The notes beneath the pieces were generated by a model. It saw only the letters and a program-made list of their open reading frames with translations. It was not told the origin of the DNA and did not search any database. A DNA stretch of 64,000 nt from Bacteroidota bacterium (lineage in GTDB: Bacteria; Bacteroidota; Bacteroidia; Cytophagales; Cyclobacteriaceae), in assembly GCA_016191555.1 (NCBI GenBank), contig JACPVX010000041.1:62001-126000 (forward strand). The letters run 5' to 3'. Positions 16,687-26,283 of the stretch are shown here, one piece after another (positions within the stretch are counted from its first letter, which is position 1; each line of letters begins with the position of its first letter). Position numbers and translations under genes: made by a program.

Positions 16687-17382
16687 TTACAACGGCTCAC
16701 CATTTTCATTGGTGGTTAGCACGCTGCTCATGTAATCAAAAAAGGGGCGAATGCTTTTAAACTTCTGATTAACTGTTTTCAAAAAATCAGGAGAGGTTAC
16801 TTCGGCATCTGTAAACGAAACCTCAAACCAATAATTTTTGTAACGCAATAAATCGATGGCGGGGTGTTCTTTGTCAAATCCTCTGGGCGTTGTTTTCACT
16901 TGTTCTCCAACCATTTCTCCAAATGCAGATTGTATAGCCTTACGGTTGAGTAACTTTCTCCATCCTTCGTAATTATACTCAATATCTTTCCGGGTGCGAT
17001 TCAAATCTTCGGCATTGGGGTAGGCGAAGCCGCAAGCAATGCGCGAACCTTCTGGCCTGATCCAATAATAATATCCACCGCGCAAGCCGGGCTTGAGCCG
17101 TTTCAAATATCCTGCGAAGCGTGGGTTGTAAGGCGTTTTGTCTTTTGAAAATCGAACGTCATTATAAATACGATACAAACTTCTTTTTCCCGTTGGCGTT
17201 TCCAGTTGATCGTGCTTATTCATTTCTGCAATCAACGCATCGGCAAACGAAATCATATTTTGCTGTGCCTGAAGGTATTCTTCTTTGTGCTTCTCAAACC
17301 ATTCGCGGTTATTGTTTTTTGAGAGCTTCTTCAAAAAGCTCATGGTATCGGTTTGAATAATAGCGGATGGCTTTGTTGACAT
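16687..17382 (-). CDS. DUF2461 family protein
   Basis: 231 residues from ATG 17382; the open frame extends to 17436 but only this start precedes conserved sequence. The core reads FLKKLSKNNNREWFEKHKEEYLQAQ, then LYRIYNDVRFSKDKTPYNPRF and GGYYYWIRPEGSRIACGFAYP, which is the DUF2461 (TIGR02453) signature. The family is widespread and has no known biochemical role. It ends head-to-head (no gap) with the TspO-like gene. Confidence 0.85.
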   Translation of the reverse strand: MSTKPSAIIQTDTMSFLKKLSKNNNREWFEKHKEEYLQAQQNMISFADALIAEMNKHDQLETPTGKRSLYRIYNDVRFSKDKTPYNPRFAGYLKRLKPGLRGGYYYWIRPEGSRIACGFAYPNAEDLNRTRKDIEYNYEGWRKLLNRKAIQSAFGEMVGEQVKTTPRGFDKEHPAIDLLRYKNYWFEVSFTDAEVTSPDFLKTVNQKFKSIRPFFDYMSSVLTTNENGEPL

Positions 17383-17601
17383 GATCGATTTGTAAAGAAG
17401 TGAAAGTACACCAAGTGCGAATGATATAAAAATCAAAGTGAATAAATGAAGCCAGTGTTTTTCTCGTGTTAAAAAGTTCCCGTATTTCGAAATTTATTTT
17501 CTTAATAGGCTTCACAAAAAATTAACAAGCCAAAATGAACTGCCGCTACATTTTGATGGTTATGCTGCCATTACAAAAAACTAAAATCAAAATATATTGA
17601 C

Positions 17602-18504
17602 ATGAAAAAGACAATCGTAGTGACCGGCTCAAGCACCGGTTTCGGAAAGTTGACCGTTCAGACATTGGCAAAAGATGGACACCAGGTATTTGCTACCATG
17701 CGTGGCGTGTCTGGAAAAAATAAAAAGTTTGCCGATGAGTTAACTCAGTGGGCCAAAGAAAAAGAAGTTGCAGTAGAAGTAGTAGAACTGGATGTAACGA
17801 GCGATGAATCGGTATCGAAAGCAGCAGCTTATATCAATCAAAAAACGGGTGGTGTAGATGCGGTGGTGAACAATGCTGGAATTTATGGCGGAGGTTTGGA
17901 TGAAAGCTTCTCCGTGCAAGACTATAAAAACATTTTTGAGGTAAATGTATTTGGTGTACTTCGTGTCGTGCGTGGTTTCTTACCTGCTATGCGCAAACGC
18001 AACACCGGATTGTTCGTGCAGGTTTCGAGCATCATGGGTCGCATTGTGATGCCGTTTGCAGGTGCGTATACTTCCTCTAAATGGGCGATTGAAGCGGTAG
18101 CCGAAACATTGCGCTATGAATTAGCTCCGCAAGGAATTGATTCTGTGATCGTACAGCCGGGTGCATTCCCCACCGAAATATTCTCCAAAGTATATCATGG
18201 CGAAAATGAAAGTGTAACGGCTGAGTACACACAAACTCAACCTTATTTGCAAGGATTCTATAATGCCTTCACGCAAATGATGAGTGGTGATGTGCCCAAT
18301 CAACCACAAGATGTAGCAGATGCCATCAAGAAATTAATTGATACACCTTCCGGTGAACGTCCGTTGCGAGTTACGGTAGATAAAATGATGTCGAACACAG
18401 CTATGCCGATCAACGAAACACAAGCCAAAGTGCAAGAAGGTTTCCTTGGTTACATGCAATTAGGCGACTTATTGCAAACTAAAAGCCTTGTAGAAAGCAA
18501 GTAA
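17602..18504 (+). CDS. SDR-family NAD(P)-dependent oxidoreductase
   Basis: 300 residues of classical short-chain dehydrogenase type. N-terminal cofactor motif TGSSTGFG (about 8-15), VVNNAGIYGGG, the active Ser in VSSIMGRI and the YxxxK motif as AYTSSKWA. The residue after the second beta strand is ATMRG, with basic residues favouring NADP. The substrate is unknown. Monocistronic, followed by a strong terminator. Confidence 0.88.
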   Translation: MKKTIVVTGSSTGFGKLTVQTLAKDGHQVFATMRGVSGKNKKFADELTQWAKEKEVAVEVVELDVTSDESVSKAAAYINQKTGGVDAVVNNAGIYGGGLDESFSVQDYKNIFEVNVFGVLRVVRGFLPAMRKRNTGLFVQVSSIMGRIVMPFAGAYTSSKWAIEAVAETLRYELAPQGIDSVIVQPGAFPTEIFSKVYHGENESVTAEYTQTQPYLQGFYNAFTQMMSGDVPNQPQDVADAIKKLIDTPSGERPLRVTVDKMMSNTAMPINETQAKVQEGFLGYMQLGDLLQTKSLVESK

Positions 18505-18516
18505 TAAGCATTTCAT

Positions 18517-18550
18517 AAAAAAGGCTGTCTCGTGTGAGGCAGCCTTTTTT
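18517..18550. terminator. Bidirectional intrinsic terminator
   Basis: AAAAAAGGCTG-CTC-loop-GAG-CAGCCTTTTTT, with gtgt loop, between the convergent SDR and serS genes. Long A and T runs on both sides. Confidence 0.9.
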
Positions 18551-18566
18551 ATTTTTTTTTTCAAAT

Positions 18567-19841
18567 CTATTGTATCCACTCGAAGCCTGTGTAAGGGACG
18601 AGCACTTTTGGTATCTTAATTCCCTCCTGAGTCTGATTGTTTTCCAAGATGGCCGCAACAATCCGCGGAAGCGCTAAAGCACTGCCGTTAAGTGTATGGA
18701 GCAATTGTGTTTTACCTTCTTTGTTTTTGTAGCGCAACTTCAGGCGATTTGCCTGAAATGTTTCGAAGTTACTTACCGAACTCACTTCCAGCCAGCGCTG
18801 CTGTGCGGCAGAAAACACCTCCATATCATACGTCATGGCGGAGTTGAAACCCATATCGCCTCCGCACAATAACAATTTGCGGTAAGGCAACTCCAACTTT
18901 TCCAGTAAGCCTTGCACATGCAGGCTCATTTGTTCCAACGTCTCGTACGAGTTTTCAGGCTTCGTGATTTGCACAATTTCTACTTTGTCAAATTGATGCA
19001 ATCGGTTCAAGCCGCGTACGTGCGCACCCCAGCTTCCGGCTTCTCTTCTAAAGCATGGAGTGTAACCCATGTTTTTTATCGGCAGTTGTTCTTCATTCAC
19101 CATCACATCGCGATACAAATTAGTGATGGGCACTTCGGCTGTCGGAATGAGGTATAATCCGTCCTCATTTACAAAATACATTTGCCCTTCCTTGTCGGGA
19201 AGCTGCCCTGTTCCATAACCTGATGCTTCGTTGACTACGATAGGCGGTTGCATTTCGATGTAGCCGGCTTTCTCACCTTCAGTTAAAAAGAAATTGATCA
19301 ATGCACGTTGTAGCTTGGCTCCTTTGCCTTTGTAAACTGGGAATCCCGCGCCAGCGATTTTAATACCTAAATCAAAATCAATGATATCGTACTTCTTAAT
19401 TAACTCCCAGTGTGGTAATGCACCTTCATGCAAGGTTGGAATAGTACCATGTTCATATGACACCAGATTATCTTCTGCTCCACGTCCGGCTGGAACTTTC
19501 GCATCTGGTACATTTGGTATTTTATAGAGTAAGTCCGTGAGTTCTTTATCAAGCACTTTCAACTTCTCGCTATTTTCTTTGGCAGATTCTTTTGCCTGGG
19601 CAATGCTCGTGCGGAGGGCAGTCGCCTCTTCCTGCTTACCAGCCTTCATCAGTTCACCCACACGCTTGGACTCTGTATTCAATTTGGTCTCCTCTTCTTG
19701 CAGTTGGGTTTGCAACGAACGCTTGGCTTTGTCTTTTTCGACCACCGCTGCCACGATCACCTCGGCATCCTTAAAATAGCGTTTGGCCAATCCTTCAATA
19801 ATTCTTCCTTGTTCTTCGCGTAATACTTGTAACTGCAACAT
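18567..19841 (-). CDS. serS: Seryl-tRNA synthetase
   Basis: 424 residues. N-terminal coiled-coil arm (about 25-105), then the class II core: motif 2 region CFRREAGSWGAHVRGLNRLHQFDKVEIV and motif 3 near the C-terminus, LNGSALALPRIVAAILENNQ. Charges tRNA-Ser with serine. Divergent from rho, with a TATTTTTG -7-like box on the minus strand at 19867-19860. Confidence 0.97.
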   Translation of the reverse strand: MLQLQVLREEQGRIIEGLAKRYFKDAEVIVAAVVEKDKAKRSLQTQLQEEETKLNTESKRVGELMKAGKQEEATALRTSIAQAKESAKENSEKLKVLDKELTDLLYKIPNVPDAKVPAGRGAEDNLVSYEHGTIPTLHEGALPHWELIKKYDIIDFDLGIKIAGAGFPVYKGKGAKLQRALINFFLTEGEKAGYIEMQPPIVVNEASGYGTGQLPDKEGQMYFVNEDGLYLIPTAEVPITNLYRDVMVNEEQLPIKNMGYTPCFRREAGSWGAHVRGLNRLHQFDKVEIVQITKPENSYETLEQMSLHVQGLLEKLELPYRKLLLCGGDMGFNSAMTYDMEVFSAAQQRWLEVSSVSNFETFQANRLKLRYKNKEGKTQLLHTLNGSALALPRIVAAILENNQTQEGIKIPKVLVPYTGFEWIQ

Positions 19842-19859
19842 ACTTTATAGATTAAAGCG

Positions 19860-19867
19860 CAAAAATA
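19860..19867 (-). promoter_or_regulatory. Candidate -7 box for serS
   Basis: TATTTTTG on the minus strand, a match to the TANNTTTG consensus of Bacteroidota, 19 bases before the serS start. No good TTG -33 element at the usual spacing. Confidence 0.4.
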
Positions 19868-20080
19868 GCCAATAATTGGTGTGGCTGTTTGATACTAATC
19901 AAATTTTGCTTTATACTTGCAACATCATAAAGGCTCTATCGAGCCATCTTTCAATAAAAATCTGGTTCTTTATTTTCTTCTTTAGTCTATCGAATTATAA
20001 ATAATTTTTGACCTCGCTGTCTGACAGCGGTTTAAATCTTCAAGTTTTGTCTTTAACCAACCTATCTATATTCATTCTTC

Positions 20081-21712
20081 ATGCATACAATTGACGAACT
20101 CAATGACAAGCTCATTTCTGAGCTCAAAGAATTGGCCGAAGGCCTCGGTATTAAAAATGCCAAGAAACTGAACAAAGAAGAACTGGTAACTAAAATCTTA
20201 GGGCAACAGTCACAGCCTGTAGCCGAGCCCAAATCCGCACCAGCGGCAAAAAAGACAGCCGAAGGCGGTGAGCCCGAGCGCAAAATGCGACCGCGAAGAC
20301 GCGAAAACGTAGCACCAGCTGCACCAACAGCACCGGTATCCGAAGAGAAAGAAGTTTCGAGCGATGAAATGCTGAAGAGCCTCGACTTTGAAGTAGATCC
20401 AACTGTCACAAGCTTTGATGCACCCGCAGAAGAAGCCAATTCAGAAAATGCGCAGCCTGCAATTGTAAATGAAAACCGGGAAGAACGCCCCGAGCGCCAA
20501 CAGCCCAATCAAAACGCAAATCAAAACCAGAATCAAAATCCAAATCAGCACCCCAACCAGCAACAACAGCCACGCAAAGAAAACCTGGTAAAGGATTTTG
20601 ATGGCGTTGTTTCCAACGAAGGTGTGCTTGAAATTATGCAAGATGGCTACGGCTTCTTGCGCTCATCGGATTATAACTACCTCGCCAGCCCCGATGATAT
20701 TTATGTGTCACCATCTCAAATCAAATTATTTGGTTTAAAAGTGGGCGATACAGTTCGCGGTCAAATCCGTCCACCAAAAGAAGGTGAAAAATATTTTGCT
20801 TTGTTGAAGGTAGACAGCATCAATGGCAAAACGACCGAAGAGATTCGCGACCGTGTTGCTTTTGAATATTTAACTCCTCTTTTCCCGGAGCAAAAGCTAA
20901 AGCTAAGCACCACACCGGACAACATGAGTACGCGCATTCTCGATCTTTTCTCACCCATCGGGAAAGGCCAACGCGGAATGATCGTAGCACAACCAAAAAC
21001 CGGTAAAACGGTATTGTTGAAAAATATCGCTAACGCAATCGCTGAAAACCATCCGGAAGTTTATCTGATCGTATTGCTGATCGATGAACGCCCGGAAGAG
21101 GTTACCGACATGGCGCGCAGCGTTCGTGCAGAAGTAATTGCATCTACTTTTGATGAGCAAGCCGAGCGTCACGTAAAGGTGGCGAGCATTGTATTAGAGA
21201 AAGCGAAGCGCATGACCGAGTGCGGTCACGATGTGGTGATTCTGTTAGATTCTATTACGCGTTTGGCGCGTGCTTACAATACGGTAGTGCCTTCTTCCGG
21301 AAAAATTCTTTCGGGTGGTGTGGATGCGAACGCGTTGCACAAACCAAAACGATTCTTTGGTGCGGCCCGCAAAATTGAAAATGGTGGTTCACTTACTATC
21401 ATTGCAACTGCATTGATTGACACGGGTTCGAAAATGGATGAAGTAATTTTTGAAGAATTTAAAGGTACGGGTAACATGGAGTTGCAGTTGGATCGTAAGC
21501 TTTCCAACCGCAGAGTATATCCGGCTATCGATGTACCTGCATCCGGCACGAGACGCGAAGATTTGTTGATGAAAGAAGAAGAACTTCAGCGCGTGTGGAT
21601 TTTGCGCAAGTTTATGGCCGACATGAATTCTGTAGAAGCAATGGAATTCCTTCAGTCAAAAATGAAGGGCACTCGCAACAACGAAGAGTTCCTCATTTCG
21701 ATGAACGGATAA
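20081..21712 (+). CDS. rho: Transcription termination factor Rho with N/Q-rich disordered insert
   Basis: 543 residues, longer than the usual 420. After the N-terminal helical Rho_N part (1-41) comes a low-complexity insert (about 42-168), charged at first and then almost only Asn, Gln and Pro (139-164). RNA-binding OB fold follows (about 175-250, [14 protein letters not shown]), then the ATPase: Walker A near AQPKTGKT, Walker [17 protein letters not shown], and the R-loop/Q-loop GGVDANAL. Rho is a hexameric RNA-dependent helicase ending transcription. Similar disordered inserts are known in Bacteroides Rho, where they support phase separation. Confidence 0.96.
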   Translation: MHTIDELNDKLISELKELAEGLGIKNAKKLNKEELVTKILGQQSQPVAEPKSAPAAKKTAEGGEPERKMRPRRRENVAPAAPTAPVSEEKEVSSDEMLKSLDFEVDPTVTSFDAPAEEANSENAQPAIVNENREERPERQQPNQNANQNQNQNPNQHPNQQQQPRKENLVKDFDGVVSNEGVLEIMQDGYGFLRSSDYNYLASPDDIYVSPSQIKLFGLKVGDTVRGQIRPPKEGEKYFALLKVDSINGKTTEEIRDRVAFEYLTPLFPEQKLKLSTTPDNMSTRILDLFSPIGKGQRGMIVAQPKTGKTVLLKNIANAIAENHPEVYLIVLLIDERPEEVTDMARSVRAEVIASTFDEQAERHVKVASIVLEKAKRMTECGHDVVILLDSITRLARAYNTVVPSSGKILSGGVDANALHKPKRFFGAARKIENGGSLTIIATALIDTGSKMDEVIFEEFKGTGNMELQLDRKLSNRRVYPAIDVPASGTRREDLLMKEEELQRVWILRKFMADMNSVEAMEFLQSKMKGTRNNEEFLISMNG

Positions 21713-21734
21713 TATTTAGATATTCCTCTATTTA

Positions 21735-21770
21735 TAAAGCGTGCTGTTTAAACGGCACGCTTTATTTTTT
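21735..21770. terminator. Bidirectional intrinsic terminator
   Basis: TAAAGCGTGC...GCACGCTTTA stem, GTTTAAAC within the apex, followed by a T run; lies between rho and the convergent glycosyltransferase, whose stop codon region overlaps it. Confidence 0.85.
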
Positions 21771-22776
21771 TCCAGATACCGTGATCGACACCGCGGTAAT
21801 AATGAACGAGGCCTACATAAGCTGCGGCATTCATCATCACAAACTGAAACGGGATGCCAATAAAAAAGGGAAGTTTGGAGCGGTGACGCATCCATACACC
21901 AACCAAAGCCAACAGGTAAGTCATTAATTGCAAAGCAAAAAAGACTTGAAACATCTTATCCTGCGAATTCGCTAAGAAATAGGTTGCCACTAGTAAGAGA
22001 GGAAGTATAAAGGGAACCACCGCCCATCGCAGCACGCGGTGAGAAATCAACAAGTAACTAAGCCACGGATATTTGATCACATTCAACAGCCGCGCATAAC
22101 TCACTATCTCGCGAAAGCCACCGGCACAAATCCTTACTTTACGTTTCCACTCTTCGGCCATGTTAGAAGATGGCTTTTCTTCGGCCCATGCATTTGGCTC
22201 ATAAACTACCTTGTATCCGCGCTCAACAATAGAGAGAGACAACGCGAAATCTTCAATGATGGTTTGAGGCGGCAACTGCACAAATAACTCTTTGCGGAAC
22301 GAAAACAACTCACCAGCAGCACCTACCACCGAAAACAGGTTACTGTCTACTTTTTTTAAAAATGACTCATATCGCCAATAGAAACCTTCGCCCACGCCAG
22401 CACCTATCGCTAACACTTTTTTCTCTCCCGCTACTGCCCCTACTTTAGGATCTTCATAATGCTTAACTATTTCATTGATTGCTTCGCTGTTAAGCATACT
22501 GTTAGCATCTGTCAAAACAATGATGGGCGCATCGATCATTGGCATAATGCGTTCGATGGCAGCTCGTTTCCCAGCGCGCTTCGGTTCATGAAAAACGGTG
22601 AGTCGCTCATGTTGTGTAAGCCATTCATCGGTGCCATCGGTGGAGCCATCCGTCACAAAAACGATATCTAATTTTTCTTTCGGGTAATTCAATGCCAGGC
22701 AATTCTGGATTTTTTCCGTTAAGATGGATCGCTCATTATAACAAGCCACCACCAGTGCTATTTTTTTATCGTTCAT
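21748..22776 (-). CDS. Family 2 glycosyltransferase, membrane-bound
   Basis: 342 residues from ATG 22776. GT-A core: IALVVACYNERSILTEKIQNCLALNYP, IVFVTDGSTDGTDEW, LTDANSML (DxN/DxD metal site) and the FALSLSIVERGYKVVYEPNAWAEE and WKRKVRICAGG segment, the latter like the (Q/R)xxRW region of processive enzymes. Three to four C-terminal membrane helices. The expected N-terminal helix of this type of enzyme is missing and instead is encoded by a separate 37-codon ORF that overlaps this start by 11 bases. Confidence 0.85.
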   Translation of the reverse strand: MNDKKIALVVACYNERSILTEKIQNCLALNYPKEKLDIVFVTDGSTDGTDEWLTQHERLTVFHEPKRAGKRAAIERIMPMIDAPIIVLTDANSMLNSEAINEIVKHYEDPKVGAVAGEKKVLAIGAGVGEGFYWRYESFLKKVDSNLFSVVGAAGELFSFRKELFVQLPPQTIIEDFALSLSIVERGYKVVYEPNAWAEEKPSSNMAEEWKRKVRICAGGFREIVSYARLLNVIKYPWLSYLLISHRVLRWAVVPFILPLLLVATYFLANSQDKMFQVFFALQLMTYLLALVGVWMRHRSKLPFFIGIPFQFVMMNAAAYVGLVHYYRGVDHGIWKKIKRAV

Positions 22777-22879
22777 GCTTAAATATTTTAGTGAAGCGCT
22801 TGAAAAAGATACCAAGTAGGGCATAGCCACCGTAGGCATGAACAACCACTGCACACAATAGATAAAAGAAGGGCTTCAT
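22766..22879 (-). CDS. 37-residue membrane mini-protein upstream of the glycosyltransferase
   Basis: ATG 22879-22877 to TAA 22768-22766. Starts MKPFFYLLCAVVVHAYGGYALL and ends in a basic tail GIFFKRFTKIFKHER. The AYGGYALL part resembles the first membrane helix of many processive family 2 glycosyltransferases (Y-x-GY-x-LL). Its stop overlaps the next gene's ATG (ATG AAC GAT AA), so translation would be coupled. It may be a split-off N-terminal helix of that enzyme, or the mark of a frameshift. Confidence 0.55.
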   Translation of the reverse strand: MKPFFYLLCAVVVHAYGGYALLGIFFKRFTKIFKHER

Positions 22880-23020
22880 TCAATTTTTTGGTTTAAGGCA
22901 TAGACTTACTCCCAGCTGCTCCCATTTTAGATTTTTTATTCCCAAACTGAAACAGTCGATGTCTGATTTTGCTTGCCAATGAATCAAATGTAATGGTCGC
23001 TTCATCGAAAACTGCCGTTT

Positions 23021-23051
23021 TTCGACCAATTGGAGGCATGATTCGTCTAAT
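23021..23051 (+). promoter_or_regulatory. Direct pair of TTSGWCTAAW elements upstream of the hybrid kinase operon
   Basis: TTCGACCAAT at 23021-23030 and TTCGTCTAAT at 23042-23051, same orientation, 21 bp apart (two helix turns). Related copies lie upstream of the LruC gene, the exopolysaccharide operon and the Hpt gene. Direct repeats with this offset are typical of LytTR-domain regulators, and a LytTR gene is the third of this operon. Confidence 0.5.
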
Positions 23052-23080
23052 TCACTCTTTTCATAGCCTTACCCAGTTGC

Positions 23081-23096
23081 TCGCACGCACTTTGCA
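23081..23096 (+). promoter_or_regulatory. Sigma-54-like -24/-12 element before the hybrid kinase gene
   Basis: TCGCACG-CACT-TTGCA matches TGGCACG-N4-TTGCW except for the first G of the -24 GG. It ends 16 bases before the ATG at 23113, leaving little room for a leader, so confidence is limited. Confidence 0.35.
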
Positions 23097-23112
23097 ATAA
23101 GGGAACCTCAGA

Positions 23113-26100
23113 ATGAATGCAAACTCCCTATTTGCTAACAAGCGCCAAGAGATTCTTACTATCTCGCGTAAAATGATTGCCGCTCAAGATGAGAGCGCGG
23201 TAACTCAAAGCCTGATTGAAGGCCTATGTAAATTAATGCATTATGATACGATGGCCGTATATCTGGCCATCCTGGAGGAGAATCTGTTGCGACCAATAAT
23301 TGTAGAGGGACCAAGCGTATCAAACCCAGATTTAAGTGCTTGGTCAATTCCTCTGGGTAGTGGCATTATCGGAGATGTGCTAGCTATTGGAATAGCCGAA
23401 CGAATTGAAAATGCGCATTTAGATAAACGCACTCTTTATCCTTCTAATGTATCGATGCGACAAGAACAGCTGATGGTATTTCCATTAAAACAAGGAGACA
23501 AGAGCTGGGGGGCTTTGGTGATTAATCGAATTTCAGATTGTGCTTTTTCAGACGATGAATTTGAGACAGCCGAGTTCCTTGCTTCATACGCTTCTCTTGC
23601 GCTCAACAATACAACCCTAATAAAAAAACTGCGCGATAAGGAAAAGGCACAAACTACAGTGCTCAAAGCAATTCCTGATTCGATATTCCGAATACGTCAA
23701 AAAGACAATCACCTGTTTGTCGTGAGCAAAAGTGGGAAGGTTCGTCCCATTGAATCCATTTTGGAAGAACAACTGGTTGGTGTCTACCACCGAAATTTTT
23801 TAAAATCGATTGCCACACAGGAGTTGGTGACTTTTGAACACAGTTCTCAGCACAAAAATCAGCAACTCTTTTTTGAGGCGCGTATCGTTTACATGAGCGA
23901 TGACGAATGTTTAGCCTTGGTGCGAAACGTGACCGAGGCGAAAGCCATTCGCAAAGAATTGCAAAGATCGGAAGCGCTCAAGCGGATTATAGTAGATACT
24001 ATTTCGGATGTAGTTATTACAGTGGACCGCTCCGGTGTTATACTTTTCGTGAATGAGGTTGCAGAAAAAATATTTGGATACACCAAACAAGAATTAGAAG
24101 GTCAAAATTTGCACCTGATCATTCCCGATTACCTGCGTGCATTGCATCAAAAAGCAATGGCTAACTATGTGGCCACTGGAACGCGCAAATTACACAGTTG
24201 GATCGGACTTGAATTGCCCGGCTTACACAGAGATCAGCACGAAGTGCCACTGGAAATTTCATTTGGCGAAACAAAAATTGATGGTGAATATATCTTCAGT
24301 GCCATTATTCGAGACATCTCTCTTCGCAAAAAAGAGGAAGCCCTGATCAAATCAACTTCTGCCCGCATGGGTAGACTTTTGCAGACGATGCATGCAGGCG
24401 TATTAGTAGAAGATGAAAATCGCAAAATTGTATTGAGCAATCAAAGCTTCTGCTCCATGTTTGGAATTCCAGCAAGCCCTGAGTCGATGATAGGCGCTGA
24501 CTGTAGCCAATCGGCAGAACAAAGCAAGGGTTTCTTTAAAGATCCAGAAGGTTTTGTGTCACGCATTGATCAACTGCTGGCCGAGCGGAAAAATGTAGCT
24601 GGTGATGAATTAACATTAGTAGATGGCCGGGTGTTTGATCGCGATTATGTACCTATTTATGTAGATGAACAGTATAAAGGACACATGTGGGTGTATCGTG
24701 ATATCACCATTCGCAAGCAAAACGAGACCGAATTACTGAATGCGAAAAAAGACGCTGAGTCTTCGATGAAGGCCAAGCAAGCATTTTTGGCACACATGAG
24801 TCATGAATTGCGCACGCCTATTAACGGAGTGTTGGGTCTTGCTAATTTAATTTCAGCATCCGAGCTCAGCACTATCAACGAGCAATACATCAAAGGAATT
24901 CGCGCATCGGGTGAACATTTGCTTTCGCTTATCAATGACGTTCTTGACTTAGCTAAAATCGAAGCGGGCAAACTACAAGTTGTCGATCAGCCTTTCAGTT
25001 TAAAGTCATTAATCACAACACTGGTAGACGGATTAAATCCGCTAGCGAATCATAAAGGAATCAAACTACTTGTATCGCTCGATGCGGCACTTCCCAATTG
25101 GTTAATAGGCGATGCCGTTCGTGTCAATCAGATATTAATGAACTTGATTTCGAATGCAATCAAATTTACGAGCGAAGGAAGTGTAACACTGGCGTGTCTT
25201 GCACAAAAAAGAGAAGAAGATTACATAATCGAGTTTGCTGTACGCGATACTGGTATCGGTATTGCGAAAGAAAAATTAGAAAGCATTTTCGAAAGTTTTA
25301 CGCAAGCAAACAACCAGATTTCGATTCAATACGGAGGCACTGGGCTAGGATTGAGTATCGTTAGAGAACTGACTTCGCTGATGCAAGGAAACGTGTTAGT
25401 CGATAGTGAACTGGGAGTTGGTTCTTCGTTTGTGGTAGCCTTACCATTCAAGCCCGCAGCACAGTCAATGGAAGATGTCGCTCCTGCTTCGAGTCCATTC
25501 CGTGCGCTCGGCTCTTTCAAAAATAAACGAGTATTGGTTGCCGAAGACAATAAGATCAATCAATTGGTCGTCCGCAACACTTTGAATAAATGGGATTTAA
25601 ATGTAACGCTGGTTGAAAATGGCCAGGAAGCTTTGGATCAACTAAAGAGGCACTCTTTTGATTTAGTAATCCTAGATGTGCAAATGCCGATTATGGATGG
25701 GCTTGAAGCTACTCGCCTCATTCGATCCACGTTAGCTGAACCTAAGCGCAGCATTCCAATTATGGCCATGACCGCTTCGGTACTTTATAATCCCGAACAG
25801 CGTGTGAAAGAAATTGGAATGAACGACTACATATCCAAACCATTTAAAGTAGAAGAGCTTCATGCCAAAATCAGCAAGCTGCTTTCAGCGAAAACTGCCT
25901 CGGTTGCAAAATCAAAGGCAGGAGTTCGTGTCTCCAATAAACTTATTGATTTGAACTATCTCACGCAAATTGCGCCAGATGATCAATCATTTGCAAATGA
26001 AATGCTTAGTCTGTTCGAGAAGCAATCTGTTCAATTTTTGGCACAGGCCAAGACAGACTTTATTTCTAAAAATTTCAATTCACTGGCAAAGGTAGCGCAT

Positions 26101-26283
26101 TCATTCAAGCCACAAGGTGCCTACTTAGGTGTGCATGAACTAAAAGAAATTACCGGATCGTTAGAGAATATTTCACGTGAAGGAAAAGATCTTGACCAAA
26201 TGGCAAGTTTGCTGGCGCAAGCTGAAGTGCTGATTGAGAATATGAATAATGAAATCCCTGAATTAAAATCAAGATTAAAATGA
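23113..26283 (+). CDS. Hybrid sensor histidine kinase (GAF-PASx3-HisKA-HATPase-REC-Hpt)
   Basis: 1056 residues, no membrane helix, so cytoplasmic. Domains: GAF (about 13-172), PAS-like (about 186-270), PAS (about 285-405, DVVITVDRSGVILFVNEVAEKIFGY), PAS (about 412-540), HisKA with His564 in HMSHELRTPI, HATPase (N box NLISNAIKF, G boxes DTGIGIAKEKL and GGTGLGLSIV), REC with Asp855 in VILDVQMPIMDGLEA, and C-terminal Hpt with His996 in VAHSFKPQG. It can thus run a whole His-Asp-His relay internally and pass the phosphate on to the receivers encoded next. It leads a three-gene operon joined by ATGA overlaps, directly upstream of an exopolysaccharide locus. Confidence 0.95.
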   Translation: MNANSLFANKRQEILTISRKMIAAQDESAVTQSLIEGLCKLMHYDTMAVYLAILEENLLRPIIVEGPSVSNPDLSAWSIPLGSGIIGDVLAIGIAERIENAHLDKRTLYPSNVSMRQEQLMVFPLKQGDKSWGALVINRISDCAFSDDEFETAEFLASYASLALNNTTLIKKLRDKEKAQTTVLKAIPDSIFRIRQKDNHLFVVSKSGKVRPIESILEEQLVGVYHRNFLKSIATQELVTFEHSSQHKNQQLFFEARIVYMSDDECLALVRNVTEAKAIRKELQRSEALKRIIVDTISDVVITVDRSGVILFVNEVAEKIFGYTKQELEGQNLHLIIPDYLRALHQKAMANYVATGTRKLHSWIGLELPGLHRDQHEVPLEISFGETKIDGEYIFSAIIRDISLRKKEEALIKSTSARMGRLLQTMHAGVLVEDENRKIVLSNQSFCSMFGIPASPESMIGADCSQSAEQSKGFFKDPEGFVSRIDQLLAERKNVAGDELTLVDGRVFDRDYVPIYVDEQYKGHMWVYRDITIRKQNETELLNAKKDAESSMKAKQAFLAHMSHELRTPINGVLGLANLISASELSTINEQYIKGIRASGEHLLSLINDVLDLAKIEAGKLQVVDQPFSLKSLITTLVDGLNPLANHKGIKLLVSLDAALPNWLIGDAVRVNQILMNLISNAIKFTSEGSVTLACLAQKREEDYIIEFAVRDTGIGIAKEKLESIFESFTQANNQISIQYGGTGLGLSIVRELTSLMQGNVLVDSELGVGSSFVVALPFKPAAQSMEDVAPASSPFRALGSFKNKRVLVAEDNKINQLVVRNTLNKWDLNVTLVENGQEALDQLKRHSFDLVILDVQMPIMDGLEATRLIRSTLAEPKRSIPIMAMTASVLYNPEQRVKEIGMNDYISKPFKVEELHAKISKLLSAKTASVAKSKAGVRVSNKLIDLNYLTQIAPDDQSFANEMLSLFEKQSVQFLAQAKTDFISKNFNSLAKVAHSFKPQGAYLGVHELKEITGSLENISREGKDLDQMASLLAQAEVLIENMNNEIPELKSRLK

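Noticed and set aside
20510-20575. CAA/AAC-rich short repeats that could look like a repeat array
   Set aside because: They are codons of the Asn/Gln-rich Rho insert, not a DNA repeat or CRISPR.
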